A stretch of DNA of 64,000 nucleotides from Hofstenia miamia (taxonomy: Eukaryota; Xenacoelomorpha; Acoela). The stretch's first letter is position 1. Every line of letters begins with the position of its first letter. Under the pieces are notes generated by a model, which worked only from the letters and a program-made list of their open reading frames with translations, did not search any database and had not been told where the DNA came from. Both the position numbers and the translations under genes were made by a program. The DNA lies in assembly GCA_004352715.1 (NCBI GenBank), contig SCFE01000047.1, forward strand, positions 1,568,842 through 1,632,841, in the 5' to 3' direction. Below are positions 22,561 through 33,212 of this stretch, in pieces.

Positions 22561-24289
22561 GTGTGGTCAATTTGAGGAAAATAGAGGAAAGAACTAAGAC
22601 TGAATTTTGAAATAAATATTAATTGTACAACACATGATTATGATTAGTTAATTATTTGTAAATTTATAAGCAGTAATTTTTCTATTAATTAATTGGCAGT
22701 ACAAATGTATATTTGACAAATGGTAAAAAGGCAAAGTCGCAAAAAGCTAATTAATGCTGATGTGCGCAAAGTGGCAGACAAAAAAAGATCAAGAATTAGT
22801 AAATTGTCAACAACTCAGAATTAACAGGTACTAGCCAAATATTTGATTGTTTAAACAATTTCTAGTATAAAAATGGTGCAATATGATATTTTGTTGATGG
22901 CTGAAATTTATCGGATTTACTTCGTTTTCTTTTTGTCAGGTTTATTTATTAATTAAATGGAAAGCTAAACGTTCGAGCACTAGGGTATTATAGACAGTGG
23001 TCCACGACTTCATTTAAAGGGAGATAATTCGTAACAGCTTAGCACTTAGCAATGAATTGTTATTGCCATTCCAATGGCTGTGCGATCTGCACTTAACAAT
23101 GATGATTTGCTGTGCAGCTGGTAGCTGTTGGTCTACCCGATGTGCTCATAGGTTACATGTAAGGATAGGGGTTTTTCTTCGTTATAGCTTTCCTATCATT
23201 CGTTGTTCGTTTTATTACATTATTATGTTTACATTAGCCCTTGTAGGAGAATTCACATTTTGTTTGCATTGGAAGTTTATCAATGTCATTACATCGTATT
23301 TAATTTGTTGTCGACCTAATGACCTAATTCCTAGTTTTATGCTGACTGCATTGATTGTTCACATGTACCATAGGTTATTAGCATGTACATGTTTATATGT
23401 AGGGTTATTACATGTAAGGCACAATAACAANGAAAGAATAGAGATGGAATTTGGAATCTGTCACCTACCTTACTAGGAGAAGATAGGAAGTAGTCAAAGC
23501 AGCTCCTAAATTACATTCAGACTTGCTAGTTGGAAGGTTGTCAAGATTCTACAATAGGGAACACAAGAACTTCGTTGAGCTGAGGTTGGGAGTTACCTAC
23601 TTCAACAATGGAAACACAAATGAGGTGATGCAGAGATCAGAGTCGGCAGGAGGCCACCTATACATAAATCATGGAGAAGGGCTATGATGGCGAAGTACCT
23701 AAATAGTATTCAGTTATTTCAGTTAAATGAAGATTAACAGAAATACATGCAACAAATAGCTAATATGCATACATCCCTACCCGTGTAGAATAAGGAATAA
23801 TAATTTAAAGAATCATTTAACCTACATCAATGCTTGGTAGCAGATGCTACAAGATGCTACACTATAACTGTGGTTTTGCTTTTCTATATTGCTAACTATG
23901 ATGATGCTAGAATATATATATATATATAAATAGTTCTGACTTATGACATTTAGGCGAATCTTATTCTTTAAGCTTTTCAGTAAAACCTGATTATCCTGGC
24001 TATGCCCTTGACTCCACTAATAATATTTGTCATTCTCCTAGGCAATGATTTACAAAGCTTGTTTATCACATGGATTTCAATTTTGTATTTTCAAAATAAT
24101 TTATTGGAAATAAATATTACAATAATTAAAAAATTGATAAATTTACAAAATTCATTTAACACTGCATACATTATTACAATTTAAAGTAAATTTTTAAAAT
24201 AATTGTATAAATCAATATTAAAATGATTAAGACAAATTATCTACCAATTCGCACAAAAAATTTAATGGGATTTACAGCCTACTTTATTC
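22561..24289. other. LTR body and flanking non-coding sequence
   Basis: The 3' LTR continues for an unknown length. A TTTAAAGGG motif like those in the accessory frame occurs near 23010. A single N is at 23431. At about 23840 the sequence TGGTAGCAGATGC could be a tRNA primer-binding site just 3' of an LTR, which would imply a second, truncated element, but this is weak. No host gene seen. Confidence 0.4.
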
Positions 24290-24775
24290 CAATCTAATGA
24301 TGACACTCTAGAGATCTTGCTAAAATCCTATTAGCATTGCCTTGCATTAGTGCAATTGAGCGTGACTGCAAAAATCTAAAGGGAGCAATAGCTGACATAT
24401 TTTTTGTGAATTTTCCGCTATTCTGCAAGGAGGCCCAGCTTCTGAAAAGTATTAATTGAAGTAGTAATTGAAAAATCTCTCTAGTGTTTCTAGGGCCAAG
24501 GGCACAAATAAATAACCTTCAGAATCACAATTATTAAAGTGTTTTGAGTATTTGCGATTTTCAGGTACTCCTAGAGCCCAGCCTGCATTAGATGCCGCAT
24601 TTGAAATGGTTGAAATTTGCAGCAGACAGATGACAGTTAAGGCTAGTGCAGCAGATTTACTTGCAAATTAAACAGGAATGAAATGAAAACATCTACAGGT
24701 TTAGCCTGAGACCCATGAATTAGATCTCATTGCTTTTTGGCTGGAGATTAGAATGCAAAGCTGCAATTGAATATA
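24290..24775 (-). pseudogene. Retrotransposon-derived pseudogene, downstream half
   Basis: On the minus strand, frame-hopping translation gives a GWALGVPENRKYSKH-like segment followed by CDSEGYLFVPLALET. This matches a C-terminal domain common in degenerate non-LTR element copies of invertebrates, with a pattern like 'A-G-x-A-L...R-K-x-x-K-H...C-x-x-E-G-x-x-F-x-P-L-A-x-E-T'. It is the continuation of the upstream half at 26054-26790; the two are split by the mariner-like element. Several stops and shifts are present. Confidence 0.55.
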
Positions 24776-26053
24776 CAGGGTCCGGCAAAAAATCCTCCCT
24801 GATTTCAATAGGCAGAAATTGCAAGTTTTTGCATAAACTAGTTTTTGGTTTTTTCCAAAAAATTATTTCACTTTATTACTGAAATAATATATTACGCTTT
24901 TAAAGATTATTATTATCTCTCTGATTCAAACATTTGTTATTTTACAGGTTGAAGATTGCACAATGCTAAAGTTCATCACTCAGAGCAATTGTGTAATGCA
25001 TGCTTTTACATTTAGCACAAATTATACACAATTGATGAATATATAGCTATATTCCTACCTTTGTATACTATATCTTTGATTAATATTAATGCATGTTGAA
25101 ATATACATCTATGCAAAATATAAAATGTTATACTCAAGTGTTGGGTTTTACATCTATGAATCATTTTCCTTAATACAGTGTTGCATAATTAAAACATTGT
25201 TTCAATGAACATGTCATAACTATATTAACAGAAGCAAATTTGCCCAAATCCTAGTGATCAAAAATGAAAACTTCATCAAAAAATTATTATGCTCAATTTA
25301 ATATTGTCAAAAACATTTATTTTCCTCAATTATATCACTTTGCCCAAATCCTAGAAATCAAAAATAAAAACTTTGTCAAAAAATTAATTTGTTCAATTTT
25401 ACTTTGTCAAAAATATTTCGTCCATTAGAATCACTTCATTTCCATGTGGCGAAGTGTAATAGGGTGTTATGAGAACTTCAGGGTGTCCTGTAGGGACCTC
25501 CTCTGTCCTTTACCTTACTACTAACATTTGGGCAACCATTATTTTGTAGGGATGCAGATGAAGTTCTTTATCCAGAATTCTCCTTTCTGACAATCCCAGG
25601 GCAGTTGCATGTTTAATTGCTGACTTTTTTGGAGACTGTTGGATGGAGGTTCTTACTCATGCCATGGTCTCTGGTGTTATTGCAGTACGAGGTCAGTCAT
25701 TGGCTCACTTTTTAGTGCTGACCTGTTTTTCTAAAGTTTGACTCCCACAGTCTAATCATTTTCACATCAGGAACACTATCACATTGGCAAAGTTCGAATC
25801 GAATCTGAAAAGCTCGTTTAGTAGAAATCACAGAACTGCCATTTTTAATACACTCTTCCACAACAAACGCACGATGCTCACCATGCCAATACATGACGCA
25901 CACTGACAATGGCACGTACGCCACTAAGCAGTGGCTTGCTCAAACTAAATGGCATCATATAGGCTACTCACAAATATAAGTAATTGTTCTGTATGTGTTT
26001 TATTCATTTTACAAATGCCTATTGAAATCAGGGAGGTTTTTTGCCGGACCCTG
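24776..26053 (-). mobile_element. Mariner-like element (1278 bp) with long terminal inverted repeats
   Basis: The left end reads CAGGGTCCGGCAAAAAATCC and continues to AATAGGCA. The right end is the reverse complement over about 38 bp, with one base inserted or deleted in the A-run. TA flanks both ends (24774-24775 and 26054-26055). Inside is a broken transposase on the minus strand (25924-25440) and an imperfect tandem duplication of about 100 bp (copies starting near 25239 and 25340, both with TTTGCCCAAATCCTAG). The missing 3' part of the transposase means the copy is not autonomous. Confidence 0.9.
25440..25924 (-). pseudogene. Mariner-like transposase N-terminal part
   Basis: The open frame at 25924-25712 holds the first DNA-binding helices in the pattern 'H-R-A-F-V-V-E...T-K-R-A-F-x-x-x-F', then MIRLWESNFRKTG. 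The frame then shifts but continues as NDRPRTAITPE, TSIQQSPKKSA and ALGLSERRILDKELHLHPYK, the second helix-turn-helix and linker. The catalytic DDE/D region is absent. It belongs to the same broad group as the remnant at 10110-10958, but the two do not overlap enough to say they are one family. Confidence 0.8.
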
Positions 26054-26790
26054 TACAATATTGCAAAGACGATCATGGCTACCAATTCTGTCATCATTAA
26101 TGCTGCAAGTAAGAGCATGGTCTACATAAATATCCAAAGTATTATTCTGACAAGATGCGCATTTTCTAGATTCTGAATAGAGGGGCAGACATAAATGGCA
26201 ACGAGCTATTGCCTGGTTTTCTGAGGGAAGATTGAGGCCAAATGTTTTCAGAGGAATAACAGTTAACCACGCCCCAGAAACCTCGACAATAAGAGAGCGC
26301 AATCTAGTTTGGTCCAAGTGATTTACTAAAAAATTCTTCGTTTTTTTGTGAAAAAGTGAATTGAAAAGCTTTATGGCTGCAGTTCTGAGGCAATTCTTCT
26401 GACCAAGTTATGGAAAAGAAAAGAGATAATTAGTGAAATACACCGAATTAGTAGTATCTGCATTGGTGAACTTTTCAACCAAATCTTGAGCGTTAAGAAT
26501 AGAAACCAAATAAGCACAATAAGATGCTGGTCACAGGCACGACGTATATCAAAGCCTCCATTTTAATAGGGAAAGATGCTTAATTCCATGCAAAGTCAGG
26601 AGGTGGTGACCCAATGATGCATGAAGTGGCATCGCGTAAAGATTCTTCAAATTCCCTTAAAATAACCTCACTACTAGTAGAGGGAGGAATAGATCTGTGC
26701 ATGGGTAAGCTTAATATTTTGAATTATTGGTAGTATTCCTCTTCTGTGATGCTCTCTAGCTCATCTAATGAAGGTGAGCTTATGAGATTT
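26054..26790 (-). pseudogene. Retrotransposon-derived pseudogene, upstream half
   Basis: From about 26790 down, the minus strand shows ELESITEEEY, then PMHRSIPPSTSS and SLRDATS. The intact stretch 26317-26055 follows, with DQTRLRSLIVEVSGAWLT, FGLNLPSENQAIARCHLCLP and CASCQNNTLDIYVDHALTC. It has a C-x2-C...D-H-A-L-x-C arrangement like a zinc-binding motif, then RIGSHDRLCNIV. The last 13 residues of the longest open frame come from the mariner-like insertion. Joining across the insertion keeps the frame at the junction. The same C-x2-C/GDHAL-C layout is known in domesticated or dead invertebrate non-LTR elements; the exact family is uncertain. Confidence 0.6.
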
Positions 26791-28012
26791 ACATAGACGT
26801 TTAACAACTGAGTACAAAGGAAATCATTTATTTCAAAAACATGAGCTTATACTTAATACCTTTGGATCAAAGTGATTCGTTTTCTCATTACCTCCATTCG
26901 AAATTGAAATAAATAATCTGTGAGTTGATAACTAACATGCAGAGCAATTTTTTAAATTTATAAACAGCCCGCGCATAAATCTTCATTTGACCAGCTCACG
27001 AGTTATTGCTGGCTGGGTCAATCGGTTGCAGAGTGGCACACTGCAACAGACTTACAATGAATATTGATTGAAATATTACTTAAATCAGAACCAACTTATT
27101 GTACTAATCAAGTAATAATAATGTAGAATGTTAGGCGTTTCTCAACTCAAGAATATTTTTGTCGAATGGGCAGAAGAATTACAGCATTTAAACTAATTCT
27201 GAACTTCTTTGATTGTTGTTACTCTAAATAATTGCAAAAAACGAGATACATACATTGGGACTATTTGCGAAATTCACACTGTTGTGTGAAATTTTTAGTG
27301 AAAAGATAGTACCTTCAGAAATGTGAAGTATTGAATAGTAGAACATTTGTGCAATTGAACTTTCAAATTTCCTAACAGGTAAATTTCATTTAAGAATTGC
27401 ATGACTAAATTTGTTTCATAAGGGAAATAACAACAATTTTGTACCAAACTAATATTTAAGTAGCATAATTTTGCAAATAAATTTTTTCATGTCTCCTGAA
27501 TTTCTCATTGATAAATTGGAAATAGAGTAGGTATGGAAGAGTTCCATCAGTAAGAAATATTCATATGCAATAATAGGGAATTTTATTTTGATAGTAACTT
27601 GTACATATTCCAAAAATAATTTCATTTATAAAGGAAGCCAATAAAAAAAGCCAATTATTCAGGTTCGAGGCTTCTTCCAAATTGATACCAAACATTAAAT
27701 GTTAAAATGTCTTTGCTAAGAAGCACAATGAGTTCAACAATACCAATGTTTGATTATTTTTTTAACTGAATTATTTTTACAAGCTGTTAACTGTGTTCAG
27801 AACACATTCCGTTTTACATTTTGCATAACTTCATGAAATTTAATAGTTCATTTAGATTTAATTGGTTGTATAAAGTAGATGTTCTGGAGGTTGCACATAC
27901 TTAAATTAGTAAAAATCTTGAAAAAATACTTATTCTGCGTTTGAAGGTTCAAAATTAAAATTATCAAGAGATCCAAAACTATATATTTAAAAGTTTACAA
28001 CTAAGTTTGAAA
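26791..28012. other. AT-rich non-coding sequence
   Basis: No gene or repeat with recognisable ends. Confidence 0.5.
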
Positions 28013-28285
28013 TTACTTTAATTTTCGGAGATTGGCTAGCAATCGCAAGAACACGACAGGGTTCTTAATCTCCAAATCTTTTTGAATAAACTGCGGAGCA
28101 AATTCTGGACTAGATATCAAAAGCGTTTTCAGTTCTTTAATTGTTTCTCCGTCTAGTTCAGATAACGGCGTCGATAGGTCTGATGCTGTAACCGTCTTTA
28201 ACCAGTCTTTTGTCTGGAGATTTGTCCAACTTTCACACTCAGAATGAGTTTCATTTTTTAGTGCTTTATTTACTAAATATTGCAT
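28013..28285 (-). CDS. SAM-domain protein, probable last exon
   Basis: The frame encodes 90 residues ending in a stop. From residue 19 it fits a sterile alpha motif: ESWTNLQTKDWLKTV (the 'W...V-x-x-W-L' start), then LSELDGETIKELKTLL (the 'I-D-G-x-x-L-x-x-L' core) and VVFLRLLANLRKLK (the final helix). SAM domains are small helical bundles that mediate protein-protein or RNA contacts. A usable splice acceptor (TTGTAG) lies just upstream of the first Met, so it may be a terminal exon with the Met internal. Upstream exons were not found. Parent protein unknown. Confidence 0.55.
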   Translation of the reverse strand: MQYLVNKALKNETHSECESWTNLQTKDWLKTVTASDLSTPLSELDGETIKELKTLLISSPEFAPQFIQKDLEIKNPVVFLRLLANLRKLK

Positions 28286-28935
28286 GAATTCTACAATTGC
28301 TATAATTAATAAATATTATTTTTAACGCATTGACTGGAGCTCGGAAGGATTTGACTTTATTTAGGTAATTGAGCGTAGCTTGGGTTGAAACAAATATTTG
28401 ATAAATATTCGTTTCATATAGTGTAGTTTAAAGTACTAGTACTCACTAATTTAGACAATCGTATTTAATTAGTACTAACTAAACATTATATTCAATTAAA
28501 GTCAATCATTTAAAACAGTAAAATATTCTTGCACGTTTTTGCAAAGAATTATGATTAAAATTTTGTATAAGCAAATTTAGTAAACGTTTTGTAATTATGC
28601 TAGGAAAAGCTTTTGTTGAATGCTTGGAGAGCGAACATTTTCAAAATATTTTATTGATTTACGATATAATCATAAACCAAAACCTACAAAATTCGGAATA
28701 ATTGGAGCTAAAAATAAAAAAATATATATTTTTACATAATTATGTAGATTGATGCACTGCTCTGTTGTCAATTTGCAGTGTACTTCATATACTTCCATTT
28801 AAACTAGATGAATTCAAAAATATTGCTTATATATATAAATAAATAAACTAAAGTCAATTAATGAGCTGTATCTAATAACCAGCAAACATGGAATGAGATT
28901 ATATTTTTTAATAAGTCAAATGTTTCTCCTCATTT

Positions 28936-29151
28936 AAAGCAAAAGTTAAAAAGATACTTGGAAGACAGCGCCACGAGTTTGAAAACCGAGGACAAAAAAA
29001 TCTTCTCAACTTCAAAAACGTTTTCATCTGCTGGAAGAAGCAGCTACTGCAGCCAAATCTGTGTTTACCCTTCGATTAACTTACAATCAAGAAAGAAACT
29101 GCGAGGCAAATATACAAAAAGCATTGAACTTGGAAGACATGCCGATGTCAT
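28936..29151 (+). pseudogene. Coding-like coiled-coil stretch with a frame break
   Basis: After a possible acceptor (TCATTTAAAG) one frame reads RQRHEFENRGQK up to a run of seven A. The frame one base over continues SSQLQKRFHLLEEAATAAK, then LRLTYNQERNC and QKALNLEDMPMS, then a stop. Both halves look like charged helical protein, so a one-base error or mutation in the A-run probably splits one exon. No family recognised. Confidence 0.3.
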
Positions 29152-29301
29152 AGAATTGTGTATTCTTGTTTGATTGTGATATTAGTTTTTATAAAAAATT
29201 GTTTAAAATTTTTCACACGCCCTGATTGTCTATAATATACAATTGTATACACTAAATATGGCATTTCCGATGTAAACATCAGAATACGCATTACTATTCT
29301 A

Positions 29302-29406
29302 TAGACTCAAATTGAATTTTCATAGACTCAAATTGAATTTTCTTAGACTCAAATTGAATTTTCTTAGACTCAAATTGAATTTTCTTAGACTCAAATTGAG
29401 CTTTAA
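29302..29406. repeat. Tandem 21-bp repeat, five copies
   Basis: TAGACTCAAATTGAATTTTC-type units begin at 29302, 29323, 29344, 29365 and 29386, nearly identical, the last one diverging at its 3' end. Because 21 is a multiple of three, the minus-strand frame reads a repeating FNLSLRK peptide, but there is no other sign of coding. Confidence 0.9.
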
Positions 29407-30741
29407 GAGGTGTCGTGATAAAATGTGAATTCTTCGTTCAGCCCCAATATTTTCTTGGGAGTAAATTAGCTTATATTGATTTCGAAATGCATTTTTAACT
29501 CTAAAATATTTTGCATGCATTTGCTAAATTATTTATCTGTGGCACGAAAACGGATGAAAATTTCAACCAAATGAACTTCGTGCGATAAAAACGGACTTTC
29601 ACATCGAACTTAACAACCTTCTAGCTGAAAATATGAGATGTTGCCAAAAGAGCGATTTTAGTTTACACAAAGAAAAACGTATCCTAAATTATGTGAAGTT
29701 GTACAAAATATGGTGGAATATAAGGTATTCATCTTAAGAATCATTTTAATTGAAAGTTCATTACATGCTTTACAACAAAGTGAAATAGCGCGATTTAAAT
29801 AAGAAGGCTTAGTCAGCAATAAATAAATTTATTATTTCATTTTCTCACTAAAGTATTAACAGCAAATTTCACATGCGCGAAATTGAAGATATTTCTCAGA
29901 TTATTAAATGAACCTAATTTCTTCCTATGACCCTCTCACACAAACTAAGGACGTGGGTTTTCCCCATCAAATCAATCCTTGATCTAATAATACTAATTTC
30001 TGAAGCTTACATTTAAAAAATAACAACGTAGATTAAACTTTAGCTTAACTAAATTTTTGAAATGTAACCTCTTAAATTAGAACTTAAGTAAATGTAGCAG
30101 TTTCTACACTTCAAAATTTTTCCCTACTGAATAATTCCGGGATTTTATTGAATGTCTTGTTAAATATAAGACTTAACAATAAATGAATCTTGCAATTTAA
30201 AAAATCCATCGCACTTATTAGATATGAGCATTTTCGCCCTGAAATTCTGCAAAAACTTTGGCAATAAACAAAAGACGCTTGCCAGTCTAAGTTCACAAAC
30301 AATGCGTGAATAAAAAGTGCACAATGCAAACTATGCTCAAATAAAGGGGAAATATAGCTTAAAACTAGTGTGCAACATATAAAAAGCTAGTCAATTCATC
30401 ATGCAATTGTCTATTTAAAATATTGGTAGTTAAAAATAGGGTTACCAACTTTCTGTTTAACTATTGCGGAACATATCAAAATTGATGCGGTAATGCAGAA
30501 CAATGAAAATAGGTAGTCGAAATTGAAATGTTGATTTTTAATCTGCAAAAAATTCCGAAAACTACAAATACACAAAATTTATGGCCCTGATCCAACATTT
30601 TCTGTTATACAATTCATAATTTTCAGTATTTTGGGCAAAATTTGCAAATTAATAATTTTGAAATTTAAAATATACTTTTTGCTTTGCTATCAATATTTTT
30701 GGTACCAGTAATTTTCCTGAAGTAATGAAATACTCAGATAT
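29407..30741. other. AT-rich non-coding sequence
   Basis: Nothing supported beyond short random frames. Confidence 0.5.
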
Positions 30742-30988
30742 TAAATCATTTCCAAGATAGAAGATTACACAGTCATATGCCTCGCAAGCATGCAAAAATC
30801 CTGAGACAGTGAGAGAAATAGAAGTTCTACTGGAGAAAGAACGGAATGAACTCTATAAATCTGTTATCTATCGGTCAGGTCCAACTAAAATAAGTATAGA
30901 ACAATTGCTTGGATTTTTTGCTAAAAATGTTGGATTATGGATTTTTTGTCAGTATTTTGTAAAAACTTTTATTTGGGTTTTTAAATAA
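30742..30988 (+). CDS. Exon-like reading frame, unidentified
   Basis: After AAGATAG a frame runs KITQSYASQACKNPETVREI, EVLLEKERNELYKSVIYR, then IEQLLGFFAKN, and stays open to a TAA near 30988. The first 55 residues look like real protein (balanced charges, helical), the last part like intron read-through. There is no ATG at the start, so it would be an internal exon. No family recognised; function unknown. Confidence 0.3.
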
Positions 30989-31866
30989 TCGACTTGTTCA
31001 AAATCAAAAGATGATTTCTAACCGAGTTGTAAATTTAATGACAAATCATTTTTCCAAAATGTTTACCAAAAGATGCATCTACTTGCAAACATTTTTTCAA
31101 AATGATGCATAATTTTCTCAAGCGTTCTTAAAAATTTGCCAAACAATGTCTAAGGGTGGGCCAAGCCAAAAGTTTTTCTAGGTTATTCTTACCAAAGGCC
31201 TAATTCTAAAAAAAATTTTGCAATATCTGTGATGTTTTCCTCAACAATTTTTAACTCGGGAACTAATAAAGATATTTAAAATTTGAAACTCAAAATAGAA
31301 AATTATCTTCTTTCGTTTTCGACTTTAATTCACGACCTGCCACGAAACCTTTCATGCTCGACTTTTTAAGGTCAATGCAATTGCTTATGGCGAGAACGTT
31401 TCAACTGTTAGCATAGGTTAATTTTGAAGAAAATTTCAGTAAAAATGATTATTGTGCATCTGAGAATTTTGAAGATGAAAACAGTACTGTTTCATTAAGT
31501 ATTTAATGATTTGATCTTGTTCCCCCAATTATGGATGCAATTTCATTTCATCATAGATTTCTATTAAGATTCGTTAAAATAATGAAATTACACATGATAC
31601 ACCTGAAATTATTTCCGCTGTATCAAGTAATATTTTGCACTGGCGAACTTCATCATATTGTCATAGCAACCAAAATAGCTAAGTTTTACATTTGAAAACC
31701 CCTTTATCATGCGTAATAAGGCCAGTTGGATCAGCTACTTATGGATATTTGCTTTTTTACCAACAGAATGCAGAGATTCTTGACGCAAACACTAAGTTTA
31801 CTTTGACAAATAAACTCAATACAGTGTCGAAATAGATGTCAATTCGTAAACTGAATTCTAATCATT

Positions 31867-32343
31867 TTACACAAGTTCATTAGTAGAAACAAATAAAAAA
31901 CTAAGGGTCTTTTTAATGTTTGTAATAATAAGATGTGAAATACGAGCAAAATCCGCAAGTTTAACTTGTTGCTTAAATCTTTCAATAAACTTTTGAAAAA
32001 TAAATGTCGATCGTTGATGTTGAGTAAATTGTTCTGTATAAAGGGAAAAAGACTGCTGTGTGATAGAACAATTCCCCGCAAGTCTGCAAGATGGGGTTAT
32101 AACTTCTAAATGGAAAGCCTGGCAATATTCATAGAATAGAAACTTATCTTGCAAGGACTCCCATTCAGACCTAAAATATGCTGCTCTCAATGTTGAAACG
32201 TCTGATGCAGTTGTTTTAAGACTACTTAAATATCTTCCAGCATCAAAGATCTTTAAGGGATTTCTGGACAATTCCCTCAATTCTCCAAGTTTCCAAAGAT
32301 ATGACATCTGAGCGTGAAATGAAGCAGCGTGCCAGTGATTCAC
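31867..32343 (-). CDS. Orphan reading frame, 158 codons, unidentified
   Basis: The longest open frame between 27 and 37 kb. It opens at a GTG, not an ATG. A splice acceptor (TTCATTTCACGCTCAG) sits directly before an in-frame ATG about 15 codons in, so the coding part probably begins at MSYLWKLGELREL. The composition is protein-like, with many aromatic residues (for example SEWESLQDKFLFYEYCQAF) and no membrane segment or obvious motif. It ends SFLFVSTNELVKND-stop. I do not recognise it; it could be a host exon or part of an old transposon. Confidence 0.35.
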   Translation of the reverse strand: MNHWHAASFHAQMSYLWKLGELRELSRNPLKIFDAGRYLSSLKTTASDVSTLRAAYFRSEWESLQDKFLFYEYCQAFHLEVITPSCRLAGNCSITQQSFSLYTEQFTQHQRSTFIFQKFIERFKQQVKLADFARISHLIITNIKKTLSFLFVSTNELV

Positions 32344-32679
32344 ATGTTACACGAACTTGTCTCGCATAATCTATTCACCGGACACCAGTGGTATGATATC
32401 GCTGTATTGTGATGTTGAGTAATATATTGGCAGTGATCATTATCAGCCATGCACAGATATAACCAACGTAGTATGACAAGCAGTAATAGCTGAATACAAG
32501 AGGTTTATGGGCTTAGTCGATTAAGCGAACAGATACAGGGATGCTCATCGTACAGTTTGTTCTTTAATAATGCAAACAATTGAATATTTTAATCTATTTA
32601 CGAACTAAATGGCATTAGTTGTGGGTATTCTTCAATCTTATCGATGTTGCATCAATCAATTTATGCTAAAGGCATTGCA

Positions 32680-32935
32680 TTAAGCAAAGAAATGTGATTC
32701 GATTGTTTGAATTCATAGCTTCTATATGCTTTGATTTGACACATACCTATCCAAAGGGTGCGACCAAACAAGGAAGACCATCAGCAAATGTTGATGAAAA
32801 GTTTGAAAAAGAGTGGGGTTCCAAATACTGGTATAAATATACGAAAACTACGTTGGGATGGGCTTCATAATTGGCCCAAGTTTGATGAAAATCGAACAAT
32901 GTGCAAATATTATTTCTTCTACTCCGTTAGTGAAT
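32680..32935 (+). pseudogene. piggyBac transposase C-terminal remnant
   Basis: One frame gives FEFIASICFDLTHTYPKGAT and QGRPSANVDEKFEK, resembling the stretch of piggyBac transposases just after the catalytic core. After a frameshift the next frame gives IRKLRWDGLHNWPKFDENRT with a following CKYY. This matches the start of the C-terminal Cys-rich domain ('R-x-D-G-x-x-H-W-P...R-x-x-C'). The rest of the ring-type zinc domain and the catalytic core are missing. It could be related to the source of the MITE at 8277-8489, but that is only a guess. Confidence 0.5.
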
Positions 32936-33157
32936 ACCTGATCAATGACATATTTAGTCTGCTTTTCTATTAGTGAATTGAAGAGCTGAATTAATAAATG
33001 ACTGAGTGAAATCGGCCAAATGTTGCTGTTATTTATTCATTTGTTCCAGTTAGTTTTATAAAAGTTCATGGGCTTATTTAAAAATATTTGTTAAATATTT
33101 GTAAATAAATAAAATTAGTGCGGGGATGGCAGGACCTAGTAAATATGTATGGCCTTG

Positions 33158-33212
<55 letters not shown>

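Noticed and set aside
23838-23870. TGGTAGCAGATGC as a primer-binding site of a second LTR element
   Set aside because: It starts with TGG as needed, but no matching tRNA end or gag sequence follows, and the preceding LTR end cannot be fixed.
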